Notes under the pieces: model-generated
Seen by the model: the letters and a program-made list of their open reading frames with translations, nothing else
What the model was told of the DNA's origin: nothing
Database searches by the model: none
NCBI GenBank assembly: GCA_020026115.1
Contig: JAHHQY010000005.1
Span: 1-56,051 of the forward strand
DNA from: Actinobacillus sp.
GTDB taxonomy: Bacteria > Pseudomonadota > Gammaproteobacteria > Enterobacterales > Pasteurellaceae
Length of the DNA: 56,051 nucleotides
Direction: 5' to 3'
Program-made: the position numbers and the translations under genes
Shown here: positions 17,091 to 25,700 of the stretch, piece after piece
Position numbering within the stretch: position 1 is the stretch's first letter
Layout: the number at the start of each line of letters is the position of its first letter

Positions 17091-19376
17091 TTAGGCCAAG
17101 TAACGCTCAGGGAAAAGCATTTTTAACACATCTTGTGTTACTCGGCGCGATTGCCCACGATGAGGGAAAATATGCATCATCATCATAGGATTAAAATTCG
17201 CTTCAATCACGCCCCAAGAATGAATGCTTTTGCTGGCTTCTTGAGTTAGATCAGGAATAATTAAATCCACACCACATACTTTTGCGCCCATAGCTTGCGT
17301 AATGCCCACTGCTAATTGTTTATAACTTGGGTGCATTTCATCCGTCATATCAATACTATCGCCACCGGTACTAATATTAGAATTCGCACGCAATTGTACA
17401 ATTTCCCCTTTTTTAGGAATGCTGTCTTGCGTAAAACCTTGCGATTTTAATTGCAATATTTCAATTTCACCCAGTTCAATTTTTTTCAAAGGCGAACGTT
17501 TACCATCACCGCGAAGGGGATCGCTATTTTTTTGTGCCACTAATTCTTGCACGCTATGTTTGCCATCGCCTTCTACATTCGCAGGAACGCGCAATAAAAC
17601 GGCCAAGGTTTTATCACCAATAACGAAAAAACGATACTCCGTGCCTTCTAAATAATCCTCCACCATAATGGCGTTATCTTCTTTAAAAGCGATATCGACG
17701 GCTTTGGCAAAATCTTCTGCATTTTGCACACCTTTTTGGAAAATACTAATCCCTAAACCAAAATTTGTGGATTTCGGTTTAATCACGACCGCTTTTTGCG
17801 CAAATAAAGGGTAACTTTGTTTCGCCGTTTCCGCTTGGGTAAATTCCAAACTTGCCGGAACATTAAAACCTGCTTGAGCTAAAACTTTTTTCGTTACCAC
17901 TTTATTTTCCATAATAAGAGGCGAAATATAGCTGTCTTTCGCGGTCATATTGCCGTTTTTGACATATTCAAAATGGTTTTCATATTGCAATTTCAAAAAG
18001 TTATCTTGCTCATCTAAAATTTCCAGCTTGAAACCTTGCGCAATAGCGTCAGCCATTAAAGCTTGGGTAGAAAGCTCCATATTAGAAAAGGCCTCTAGCT
18101 GATAATATTTAGCTAAGGCGCGAGCTTTATATTCTTGTGCTAATTTAGCCCCAAGTTTTTGATAACTTCCTTCTTTTTCAATCGCTTGCACTAATTTCCC
18201 GCAAAGGGTTGTTTCTGGCGCATCAAATTGTGCTAATTTTTCTGCAATGGTCTTTTGGATATTTTTCGGCGCGAGTAAACTTTCCGCCATTTGCAACATT
18301 TGTTGTAATAAGGCTTTACCTTCTTGAGCGTATTTCGTCATCGCAAGAGGATGTTCCAAGGCCACTTCAGCTAAGCGCGCACGCCCTAATTCCACCGCAT
18401 TTTGATCTGCCGTTTCATCAAGCCAAAGCATCAGCAAAATAAAATAATGAATAAAGTTTGCATCGGCTTCGCTCATGCCAAATTCTTCAAATGGGTTGAG
18501 ATCAAATAAACGAAATTCCACATATTGAATGCCTTTTTGCACTAATTCACGAGCTTTATTCGCACCGCGCAAGCGTACATTAGAATAAAATTCTTTTTCC
18601 GCAATTAAACGCCCTTCTTTTACCCAATGCTCTAAACTGTCGGCATATTTTTGTAGGCTATCAAAAGACACAATAATATCCGCTTCATTAACATAGCCAT
18701 ATCGACTAGAACGTAAACTCCGCACATATTCTCCCGCTTTAAGTGGTGAATTGCCTTTAAAATACCCAGGGTCTACCGTTGGCGTAGCGGAAAGTAAATA
18801 GACTAAAATCCATTGATAACGCAGGAAATTTTTGCCCATTTTTAAATAAAGACGATTTTGAAATTCAACGAAATTTTCTTCTACCGCAACAAGCTCATGC
18901 AATTTTTCTACTAATTTCGGCGCGAGTTGAAAATTGTAGTGAATGCCACTGACCATTTGTTTTTCTTTACCGTACACCTCAACTAAATGCTCGCGATAAG
19001 CCACATCTTCCGCTTTATCTAATTGAGCCACTTTAATAAACTCAGGCGCCGGCAATTTAGGGGGCATACTTAATGGAAAAATATATTCATCTTTTTCCAT
19101 ATTGCGTAACACCACTTGATGAATAGCGGAAAGCCAACGCATGGTATCTTGTAATTGATGATTCGGTGGGGTAATTAATTCCAACTGACTTTCTGCAAAA
19201 TCCGTTTGAATATAAGGATGAAAACTACGATTACCGAATTGATGAGGATGTGGCGTTAAAGCTAAACTACCATCTTTATGCACGCGTAGGCTTTCTTTTT
19301 CTAAACCATACGAGCCTTGTTGGAATAATAATTCGAGCCGATTTTGGCTAATAACCGATTGAATTTTCATAATCAT
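17091..19376 (-). CDS. gshF: Bifunctional glutamate-cysteine ligase / glutathione synthetase GshF
   Basis: GshF makes glutathione from Glu, Cys and Gly in one cytoplasmic enzyme. The 761-residue length fits. Residues 1 to about 520 form the GshA-like ligase (GLEKESLRV, TDFAESQLELITPP, RSSRYGYVNEADI, QYVEFRLFDLNPF). The rest is an ATP-grasp domain (VVIKPKSTNFGLGISIF, MVEDYLEGTEYRFFVIG, VIEANFNPMMMMHIFPH). ATGs at 19376 and 19370 are both possible. The start lies 11 bp after fdx, so it appears to be the last gene of the isc operon. Two full motif copies encode LAPK stretches (18262-18275, 18913-18926). Confidence 0.95.
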   Translation of the reverse strand: MIMKIQSVISQNRLELLFQQGSYGLEKESLRVHKDGSLALTPHPHQFGNRSFHPYIQTDFAESQLELITPPNHQLQDTMRWLSAIHQVVLRNMEKDEYIFPLSMPPKLPAPEFIKVAQLDKAEDVAYREHLVEVYGKEKQMVSGIHYNFQLAPKLVEKLHELVAVEENFVEFQNRLYLKMGKNFLRYQWILVYLLSATPTVDPGYFKGNSPLKAGEYVRSLRSSRYGYVNEADIIVSFDSLQKYADSLEHWVKEGRLIAEKEFYSNVRLRGANKARELVQKGIQYVEFRLFDLNPFEEFGMSEADANFIHYFILLMLWLDETADQNAVELGRARLAEVALEHPLAMTKYAQEGKALLQQMLQMAESLLAPKNIQKTIAEKLAQFDAPETTLCGKLVQAIEKEGSYQKLGAKLAQEYKARALAKYYQLEAFSNMELSTQALMADAIAQGFKLEILDEQDNFLKLQYENHFEYVKNGNMTAKDSYISPLIMENKVVTKKVLAQAGFNVPASLEFTQAETAKQSYPLFAQKAVVIKPKSTNFGLGISIFQKGVQNAEDFAKAVDIAFKEDNAIMVEDYLEGTEYRFFVIGDKTLAVLLRVPANVEGDGKHSVQELVAQKNSDPLRGDGKRSPLKKIELGEIEILQLKSQGFTQDSIPKKGEIVQLRANSNISTGGDSIDMTDEMHPSYKQLAVGITQAMGAKVCGVDLIIPDLTQEASKSIHSWGVIEANFNPMMMMHIFPHRGQSRRVTQDVLKMLFPERYLA

Positions 19377-19387
19377 CTTCTTATAAG

Positions 19388-19726
19388 TTAAAATTCTTCT
19401 TTAGCGTGATTTAAGGTGTATTTAGGAATTTCAATCACTAAATCTTCTTTCCCAACTCGACATTGACAGCTTAAACGGCTATCCATTGTCACACCCCATG
19501 CTTTATCTAGCATATCATCTTCTTGCTCAGTGCTTTCATTTAAACTGTCAAAACCTTCTTGTACGACAACATGACAGGTTGTGCAAGCGCAAACACCACC
19601 GCAAGCATGATCAATATCCACGCCCGCTTCTAAGGCTTTTTCTAAAAGATTATCGCCTTCTGCTGCATCCACAACCATACCCTCAGGGCAAAGTTCTGCA
19701 TGCGGTAAAAATATAATTTTTGCCAT
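19388..19726 (-). CDS. fdx: ISC system [2Fe-2S] ferredoxin
   Basis: Fdx supplies electrons for cluster assembly on IscU. The 112-residue adrenodoxin-type protein has the cluster ligands C42, C48, C51 (in CGGVCACTTC) and C87 (SCQC). Gap to hscA is 17 bp, to gshF 11 bp. The small iscX gene that often follows fdx is absent here. Confidence 0.95.
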   Translation of the reverse strand: MAKIIFLPHAELCPEGMVVDAAEGDNLLEKALEAGVDIDHACGGVCACTTCHVVVQEGFDSLNESTEQEDDMLDKAWGVTMDSRLSCQCRVGKEDLVIEIPKYTLNHAKEEF

Positions 19727-19743
19727 TTTTAATTCCTTCTTAT

Positions 19744-21597
19744 TTACGCCATGAAGTTATCTACGGCTTGACCTGATAAAGCATGACGAATCGATTTATC
19801 CATTCGGCGTGAGGCAAACTCTTGGGTTACTTTATCAAGTGCTTGAATACCTTGGTTAATCTCCGCTGTATTGCCCTTTTCTATTAAGTTTTCAAGGGCT
19901 TGCATACTTTGCAAAATTTGCGCTAATTCTTTTTCGTTTAATAAAGCCGAATCTTGCTCTAAGGCTACCGTTACCGTTTCAATCACTCTTTTCGCATCAA
20001 CTTTTTGTTCAGCAAGTAAACGCGCTTGAATATCTTGTTCGGCATTTTCTAAAGAGCTTTTTAGCATTTGGCTAATTTCTTGATCCGTTAAACCATAAGA
20101 AGGTTTCACTTGAATACTGGCTTGTACGCCTGTGGATTTTTCCATCGCCGTTACGCTTAGTAAGCCATCTGCATCAACTTGATAAGTCACGCGAACTTGC
20201 GCCGCCCCTGCGGTCATTGCAGGAATTCCTTTTAAACTAAATCGCGCTAAAGAACGGCAGTCTTCCACCATTTCACGCTCACCTTGAACAACATGAACGC
20301 TCATCGCTGTTTGTCCATCTTTAAAGGTGGTAAATTCTTGCGCACGCGCCACAGGAATCGTGGTATTTCGCGGAATAATTTTTTCTACTAATCCGCCCAT
20401 GGTTTCAATACCAAGAGAAAGCGGGGTAACATCTAACAGCAACATTTCACTGTCCGGTTTATTGCCCGCTAAAATATCCGCCTGAATCGCCGCCCCAAGC
20501 GCCACCACTTTATCTGGGTCAATACTGGTTAAAGGTGTACGTTGGAAAAATTCGCCGACTTGTTCACGCACAAAAGGCACGCGGGTAGAGCCACCGACCA
20601 TAACAACATTTTGCACATCTTGTAAGCTCAATTTGGCATCTTTCAAGGCACGACGACAAGCTAATAAAGAACGTTTCACTAAAGGGGCAATCAGTTGATT
20701 AAATTCTTGGCGAGTTATTTTGCCTTGCCAATTTTCATAGCTAATATCTACGCTTTCCGCTTGGCTTAATTGCACTTTCGTGGCTGTAGCTAATTCCACT
20801 AAGGCACGTTGCGCTTTTTCATTTTGTGGGAAAATTTCGGCGCGAGTGGCAATCCACTCCGCTAATAAATGATCGAAATCATCGCCACCTAACGCTGTAT
20901 CGCCCCCTGTCGCCAAGACTTCAAATACGCCTTTCGCTAAACGTAAAATGGAAATATCAAAAGTCCCGCCACCTAAATCATAAACAGCAATAACCCCTTC
21001 TTCTTGGCTGTCTAAGCCATAGGCAATCGCCGCAGCTGTTGGTTCGTTTAATAGGCGCAACAAATGAATTCCCGCTAATTTCGCGGCATCTTTCGTACTT
21101 TGGCGTTGAGCATCATCAAAATACGCAGGAACAGTAATCACCGCCCCTGTTAATTCGCCACCTAAACGCTGTTCACCTAAGGTTTTTAAATGTTTTAAAA
21201 TCTGCGCCGAAACTTCCACGGGCGTTTTCGCCCCTTGCGCCGTTTCAATTAACGGCAAGCCATTTGTCGTTGCGCTGAATTGATATGGCAATCTTGGGTA
21301 ACGTTGTTGAATGTCCGCTAAACTGCGACCAATTAAACGCTTTGCAGAAATTACCGTATTTTGTGGGTCAAGGCTCGCTTTCGCTAAAGCTTGACGACCA
21401 ACAAGTTGATTTTCTGCTTGAAAATGCACCACAGAAGGCGTGAGCGCTTGTTCTTGCTCATCTAATAAAATTTCAGCACTGCCATTACGAACTGTGGCTA
21501 GCAACGAATTTGTTGTTCCTAAATCGATCCCCACCGCTAATTTTTGCTCATGAGGTGCTGCGGTTTGTCCTGGTTCAGCAATTTGAAGAAGGGCCAT
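19744..21597 (-). CDS. hscA: Hsp70-type chaperone HscA for Fe-S cluster transfer
   Basis: HscA is the specialised DnaK-like ATPase that binds the LPPVK segment of IscU with HscB's help. At 617 residues it has the ATPase domain (GIDLGTTNSLLA, VYDLGGGTFDISIL, VGGSTRVPFVREQV) and the substrate-binding domain from about residue 390 (LLLDVTPLSLGIETMGG). One motif copy at 20833-20846 encodes TRAEIF. Gap of 21 bp to hscB. Confidence 0.95.
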   Translation of the reverse strand: MALLQIAEPGQTAAPHEQKLAVGIDLGTTNSLLATVRNGSAEILLDEQEQALTPSVVHFQAENQLVGRQALAKASLDPQNTVISAKRLIGRSLADIQQRYPRLPYQFSATTNGLPLIETAQGAKTPVEVSAQILKHLKTLGEQRLGGELTGAVITVPAYFDDAQRQSTKDAAKLAGIHLLRLLNEPTAAAIAYGLDSQEEGVIAVYDLGGGTFDISILRLAKGVFEVLATGGDTALGGDDFDHLLAEWIATRAEIFPQNEKAQRALVELATATKVQLSQAESVDISYENWQGKITRQEFNQLIAPLVKRSLLACRRALKDAKLSLQDVQNVVMVGGSTRVPFVREQVGEFFQRTPLTSIDPDKVVALGAAIQADILAGNKPDSEMLLLDVTPLSLGIETMGGLVEKIIPRNTTIPVARAQEFTTFKDGQTAMSVHVVQGEREMVEDCRSLARFSLKGIPAMTAGAAQVRVTYQVDADGLLSVTAMEKSTGVQASIQVKPSYGLTDQEISQMLKSSLENAEQDIQARLLAEQKVDAKRVIETVTVALEQDSALLNEKELAQILQSMQALENLIEKGNTAEINQGIQALDKVTQEFASRRMDKSIRHALSGQAVDNFMA

Positions 21598-21618
21598 AAC
21601 TCTTTCCTTAATTTAAAA

Positions 21619-22134
21619 TTAAAATTCTGTTAGTTTTTCATCAACACGTTCAATTTCTTGTTCTAATTTTTGAATAAAACGTAATTGATCAGTAAATTTT
21701 TTTGCCTGTTCCCAATCTTGTTTTTCTAACTTTTCCGCTAAATTTTGCATAATGCTTTGATTTTGAAGTTGAATTTTAGCTGAAAAGGCATCTAATGCGC
21801 TTAAATCTTGCTGTTCTTCAATGCCTTCTAATTCTTCGCGCCATTGCATTTGTTGCATTAAAAATGCAACATCGTGATTGCTTTTCATTTGCTGATTTTC
21901 ACCTAAATGCAACTGAATAATGCTTTCTGCGCGCAAAACAGGATGACTTAATTGTTGCCATGCATCATTAATTTGTGTGGATTTTTGCATAGCCATTCGT
22001 TGTTCTTGTTCGCTTTTATGTGCAAAATTATCGGGATGAAGTTGTTTTTGTAAGGCGAGATAACGTAATTTTAATTGCGTTAAATCAATAGAAAAGGTTA
22101 CAGGCAACTCAAATAAAGCGAAAGGATTGTGCAT
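21619..22134 (-). CDS. hscB: J-domain co-chaperone HscB
   Basis: HscB delivers IscU to HscA. The 171-residue protein has an N-terminal J domain with the HPD tripeptide (QLHPDNFAHKS) and a C-terminal three-helix IscU-binding bundle. The frame is open up to a TTG at 22146, but ATG 22134 gives MHNPFALF, the family start, with GGAG 7 bases upstream; I chose it. Confidence 0.92.
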   Translation of the reverse strand: MHNPFALFELPVTFSIDLTQLKLRYLALQKQLHPDNFAHKSEQEQRMAMQKSTQINDAWQQLSHPVLRAESIIQLHLGENQQMKSNHDVAFLMQQMQWREELEGIEEQQDLSALDAFSAKIQLQNQSIMQNLAEKLEKQDWEQAKKFTDQLRFIQKLEQEIERVDEKLTEF

Positions 22135-22195
22135 ATTTTGCTCCAAACTTAGGGTAAAAAAATGAAAATAAATTTCATCTTGAATGTTGAATACA

Positions 22196-22211
22196 TTTTT
22201 TCGGTGCGAGA
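22196..22211 (+). repeat. Single copy of the dispersed motif between hscB and iscA
   Basis: TTTTTTCGGTGCGAGA lies just after the iscA stop. No partner arm is visible, so it should not terminate the isc transcript. Confidence 0.7.
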
Positions 22212-22214
22212 ACC

Positions 22215-22538
22215 TTAAACGTTAAAGCTTTCCCCACATCCGCATTGGTCGGTAACATTCGGATTGGTGAATTTAAACCCTTCATTTAAGCCTTCTTTGA
22301 CAAAGTCTAACTGCGTGCCATCAAGATAAACTAAACTTTTTTCATCTACGATAATTTTCACGCCATCTTGGCTAAATACATGGTCATCGGCATTGATTTC
22401 ATCAACAAATTCCAATACATACGCTAAACCGCTACAACCTGAGGTTTTAATTCCTAATCGCACGCCAATGCCTTTGCCACGTTTGGCTAAAAAGGTTTGC
22501 ACACGTTCTACGGCACTTAAAGATAAAGTAATGGCCAT
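22215..22538 (-). CDS. iscA: Iron-sulfur assembly protein IscA
   Basis: This A-type carrier of Fe-S clusters has 107 residues, with the three conserved cysteines C35 (SGCSG), C99 and C101 (CGCGESF). It follows iscU after 66 bp that contain a hairpin. Confidence 0.95.
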   Translation of the reverse strand: MAITLSLSAVERVQTFLAKRGKGIGVRLGIKTSGCSGLAYVLEFVDEINADDHVFSQDGVKIIVDEKSLVYLDGTQLDFVKEGLNEGFKFTNPNVTDQCGCGESFNV

Positions 22539-22567
22539 TTTTTTTCCTTAAATTCTGTCAATAAAAA

Positions 22568-22595
22568 ATAAAGTGCAGAAAATCCCGCACTTTAT
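22568..22595 (-). terminator. Hairpin between iscU and iscA, possible attenuator
   Basis: ATAAAGTGC (68-76 of the block from 22500) and GCACTTTAT (22587-22595) form a 9-bp stem with a ten-base loop. On the minus strand it is followed by ATTTTTTATT. This could lower transcription into iscA-hscBA-fdx-gshF or protect upstream mRNA. Confidence 0.6.
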
Positions 22596-22604
22596 ATTCA
22601 TAAA

Positions 22605-22991
22605 TTACGCTTTCGCTTTTTTTGCTTTGTAATCGGCAATAGCCGCTTTAATTGCATCTTCCGCTAAAATTGAGCAGTGAATTTTTACTGGTGGTAATTC
22701 TAATTCTTCTGCAATTTCACTATTTTTAATCGCTTGAGCTTCATCTAAAGTTTTACCTTTGACCCATTCGGTCACTAAGGAACTGGATGCAATCGCACTG
22801 CCACAACCATAGGTTTTAAATTTTGCATCTTCAATAATGCCGTCTTCGTCTACTTTAATTTGTAACTGCATAACATCACCACAAGCTGGCGCGCCAACCA
22901 TGCCACTTCCGACATTTTCATCTTTTTTATCAAAAGCGCCCACATTGCGTGGATTTTCATAATGATCAATGACTTTTTCACTATATGCCAT
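22605..22991 (-). CDS. iscU: Fe-S cluster scaffold IscU
   Basis: IscU is the scaffold on which clusters are built from IscS sulfur. The 128-residue protein has the ligands C37 (GAPACGD), C63 (YGCGSAIASSSL) and C106, with the HscA-recognition motif LPPVK at about 99-103. It follows iscS by 21 bp. Confidence 0.96.
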   Translation of the reverse strand: MAYSEKVIDHYENPRNVGAFDKKDENVGSGMVGAPACGDVMQLQIKVDEDGIIEDAKFKTYGCGSAIASSSLVTEWVKGKTLDEAQAIKNSEIAEELELPPVKIHCSILAEDAIKAAIADYKAKKAKA

Positions 22992-23012
22992 TTTTATTTT
23001 CCTCTTAAAATC

Positions 23013-24227
23013 TTAATGGGCAGACCATTCAATGGTGTTTAAATCAATCCCTTCTTTGTACATATCCCAAAGGGGTGATAATTCACGTAATTTTGCCACG
23101 GCATTTTTAACTAATTCAATGGTGTAATCAATTTCTTCTTCGGTGGTGTAGCGTCCGACGGTAAAACGAATCGAGCTATGTGCTAATTCATCATTTAAGC
23201 CTAAAGCGCGTAATACATAAGAAGGTTCTAAACTTGCAGAAGTACAAGCAGAGCCTGATGAAACGGCAATATCGCGTAAAGCCATCATTAAACTTTCGCC
23301 TTCTACATAGTTAAAGCTCATATTTAAATTCGTCGCTACGCGATGTTCCATTGAACCGTTCACATAGGTTTCTTCAATATCTTTTAAGCCATTGTAAAGA
23401 CGATCGCGTAAAGCTTTTAAGCGTGGCATTTCTTCCGCCATTTCGTTTTTACAAATTTCATAAGCCTCACCCATACCTACAATTTGATGGACAGGTAATG
23501 TGCCTGAACGCATACCACGTTCATGCCCGCCACCGTGCATAATCGCTTCTAAGCGCACGCGTGGTTTACGGCGTACATATAAAGCCCCAATCCCTTTTGG
23601 CCCGTAAAGTTTATGGCTCGACATAGACATTAAATCCACTTTTAAATGTTTCAAATCAATCGGTAATTTACCCACAGATTGCGTTGCATCTACATGGAAA
23701 ATAATTTTGCGTGCGCGACAAAGTTCACCAATTTTTTCAATATCTTGCACTACGCCAATTTCATTATTAACGTGCATAATTGAAACTAAAATCGTATCTT
23801 CACGCATTGCGTCTTCTAATTTTTTTAAATCAATTAAACCATCTTTTTCAGGCGCTAAATAAGTCACCTCAAAACCTTCACGTTCTAATTGACGACAAGT
23901 ATCTAGCACAGCTTTATGTTCTGTTTTGCAGGTAATAATATGTTTACCTTTGCTTTGATAAAAATGGGCGACACCTTTAATCGCTAAGTTATCCGCTTCC
24001 GTTGCACCAGAGGTAAAAACGATTTCACGGCTGTCTGCGCCAATTAAATCGGCGACTTGATTACGCGCAATATCTACCGCTTCTTCTGCTTGCCAACCGA
24101 AACGATGGGAACGGCTAGCTGGGTTACCAAAGGTGCCTCCTTTGGTCATAAATTTCATCATTTTTTCAGCGACACGTTCGTCCACAGGACAAGTGGCGGC
24201 GTAATCTAAATAAATAGGTAATTGCAT
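23013..24227 (-). CDS. iscS: Cysteine desulfurase IscS
   Basis: IscS is a PLP enzyme giving persulfide sulfur to IscU, TusA and ThiI. At 404 residues it has the PLP lysine in SMSSHKLYGPKG, the catalytic cysteine loop SSGSACTSASLEPS and the C-terminal end SPLWDMYKEGIDL used for IscU docking. The tusDCB genes of the same sulfur relay lie 13 kb away. Confidence 0.96.
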   Translation of the reverse strand: MQLPIYLDYAATCPVDERVAEKMMKFMTKGGTFGNPASRSHRFGWQAEEAVDIARNQVADLIGADSREIVFTSGATEADNLAIKGVAHFYQSKGKHIITCKTEHKAVLDTCRQLEREGFEVTYLAPEKDGLIDLKKLEDAMREDTILVSIMHVNNEIGVVQDIEKIGELCRARKIIFHVDATQSVGKLPIDLKHLKVDLMSMSSHKLYGPKGIGALYVRRKPRVRLEAIMHGGGHERGMRSGTLPVHQIVGMGEAYEICKNEMAEEMPRLKALRDRLYNGLKDIEETYVNGSMEHRVATNLNMSFNYVEGESLMMALRDIAVSSGSACTSASLEPSYVLRALGLNDELAHSSIRFTVGRYTTEEEIDYTIELVKNAVAKLRELSPLWDMYKEGIDLNTIEWSAH

Positions 24228-24254
24228 TCTTCACTCCTAAAACGCGAATGCGCT

Positions 24255-24695
24255 CTATGCTTGTTTAATATTTAATTTTTGTGATTTTTTCTTGGCGTGT
24301 TTTTCAACTAAACTCGCTAACGTTATGTCATATAAAAAGTTTTCAATGCGCTGACTTAACTCTTCCCATAAAGCATGGGTTAAACATTGAATTCCACCTT
24401 TACAATTTCCACTGCCTAAACATTTTGTGGCTTGAATGTTTTCATTCACCGCATTAATTATCATACCAACGGAAATTTCTTCAGGCGGTAAATTCAATTT
24501 ATATCCACCGCCAGGGCCTCGCACACTTGCCACAATGCCATGTTTACGTAATTTGGAAAAAAGTTGCTCTAAATAAGAAAGGGAAATTTTCTGCCGTTCA
24601 GAAATTTCAGCCAAACTTACCGCTTGCTCTTGTGCGTTTAAAGCAATATCTAAAGTGGCGGTTACTGCATAACGACCTTTAGAGGTTAATTTCAT
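24255..24695 (-). CDS. iscR: Fe-S cluster-sensing regulator IscR
   Basis: This Rrf2-family repressor of the isc operon has 146 residues. A winged helix (MKLTSKGRYAVTATLDIALN) is followed by the [2Fe-2S] ligands C92, C98, C104 and H107, at exactly the E. coli positions. Holo-IscR is known to bind type 1 sites at its own promoter; a near-consensus one lies at 24745-24769. Confidence 0.95.
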   Translation of the reverse strand: MKLTSKGRYAVTATLDIALNAQEQAVSLAEISERQKISLSYLEQLFSKLRKHGIVASVRGPGGGYKLNLPPEEISVGMIINAVNENIQATKCLGSGNCKGGIQCLTHALWEELSQRIENFLYDITLASLVEKHAKKKSQKLNIKQA

Positions 24696-24737
24696 GGTTA
24701 TATCCTTCGTTCAGCGTCCGTTTTTTTTAACTCGCCT

Positions 24738-24769
24738 ATCATACATTTCCGACTAAATTAGTCAATTAT
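24738..24769 (-). promoter_or_regulatory. isc operon promoter overlapped by an IscR type 1 site
   Basis: Reading the minus strand, TTGACT (24766-24761), 17 bp or close, TATGAT (24743-24738). The site at 24745-24769 centres on the palindrome GACTAAATTAGTC with flanks ATTTCC and AATTAT, matching the E. coli type 1 consensus at nearly all positions and covering the -35 and spacer. Bound holo-IscR should block RNA polymerase. The -35 overlaps the trmJ stop. Confidence 0.85.
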
Positions 24770-25512
24770 TATTGCGCTTTCAGCCCTTTTTTTACGGCGC
24801 TTAACATACCGCACAATAAATTTAATTCACTTTTTTCTAATTCCGCACGCTGATACAAATGTTGTAACTTTTGCATCACCGCCTCATTTTTAATAAAACC
24901 TAATTCTTGATAAAGCGTTTCTGTTTCTTGGAAAAAATAAGCCAGCTCGCAAGCTTTAGGTAAGGTCTTACTTTTTTTCGGCGCGAAGGCCTTTTCCGCT
25001 TGCGTTTTTTCCGCTAAAGCTAAGTAGTTTTGACGCAATTCATAACTGACTAATTGCACCGCCATAGCTAAATTCAACGAGCTATATTCTGGATTGGTCG
25101 GCACATGTAAGTGATAACGACATTGCAAAAGTTCTTCATTGGTTAAACCTACGCGTTCACGCCCAAAAACAATCGCCACTTTTGCCGTTGGATTTTGTTG
25201 CAAATAAGTTGTGACTTTTTCCGCGCTTTGACGAGGCGTCACTAAACTATTTTGCAAATGACGTAAGCGTGCGCTCGTGCCAATCACTAATTCACAGTCC
25301 GCGATGGCTTGAGCGAAAGTAGAAAAAATTTCTGCCTGTTTCACGACATCTTCAGCACCGGCGGAAAGTGCTAAAGCCTGCGCATCGCGTTCACATTTTG
25401 GTGCGACCAAACGTAAGTTGGAAAGCCCCATCGTTTTCATTGCACGCGCTGCCGATCCAATATTCCCGCTGTGTGTGGTTTCTACTAAAATAATTTGAAT
25501 TTGTTGTAACAT
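24769..25512 (-). CDS. trmJ: tRNA (cytidine/uridine-32-2'-O)-methyltransferase TrmJ
   Basis: TrmJ is a SPOUT methyltransferase acting on tRNA position 32. Of its 247 residues, the catalytic domain is 1-160 (LVETTHSGNIGSAARAMKTMGL, IVFGRERVGLTNEEL, LNLAMAVQLVSYEL), followed by a C-terminal helical extension. Its position just upstream of iscR is conserved in gamma-proteobacteria. One motif copy (24973-24987) encodes AFAPKK. Confidence 0.93.
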   Translation of the reverse strand: MLQQIQIILVETTHSGNIGSAARAMKTMGLSNLRLVAPKCERDAQALALSAGAEDVVKQAEIFSTFAQAIADCELVIGTSARLRHLQNSLVTPRQSAEKVTTYLQQNPTAKVAIVFGRERVGLTNEELLQCRYHLHVPTNPEYSSLNLAMAVQLVSYELRQNYLALAEKTQAEKAFAPKKSKTLPKACELAYFFQETETLYQELGFIKNEAVMQKLQHLYQRAELEKSELNLLCGMLSAVKKGLKAQ

Positions 25513-25580
25513 GGTTTTCTACCTAAAATGAATGGGCGAAATTGTAGCACAATATCCTTAAAAATAACTCAAGAATTTCA

Positions 25581-25598
25581 ACTCGCGCCGAATTTTTG
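25581..25598 (-). repeat. Single copy of the dispersed motif upstream of deoC
   Basis: ACTCGCGCCGAATTTTTG lies in the trmJ-deoC divergent gap. The gap also holds a TATGAT box at 25659-25664, a plausible deoC -10 without a good -35. Confidence 0.7.
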
Positions 25599-25700
25599 CC
25601 TCATGAATTTCGCATTGATTTTCCCTTGTTTTTTGTTCTTTTGTGAAAAATTTTGCGGTATGATATGGACGATTTTTTTACCACAAAGAAGGAAAATAAC

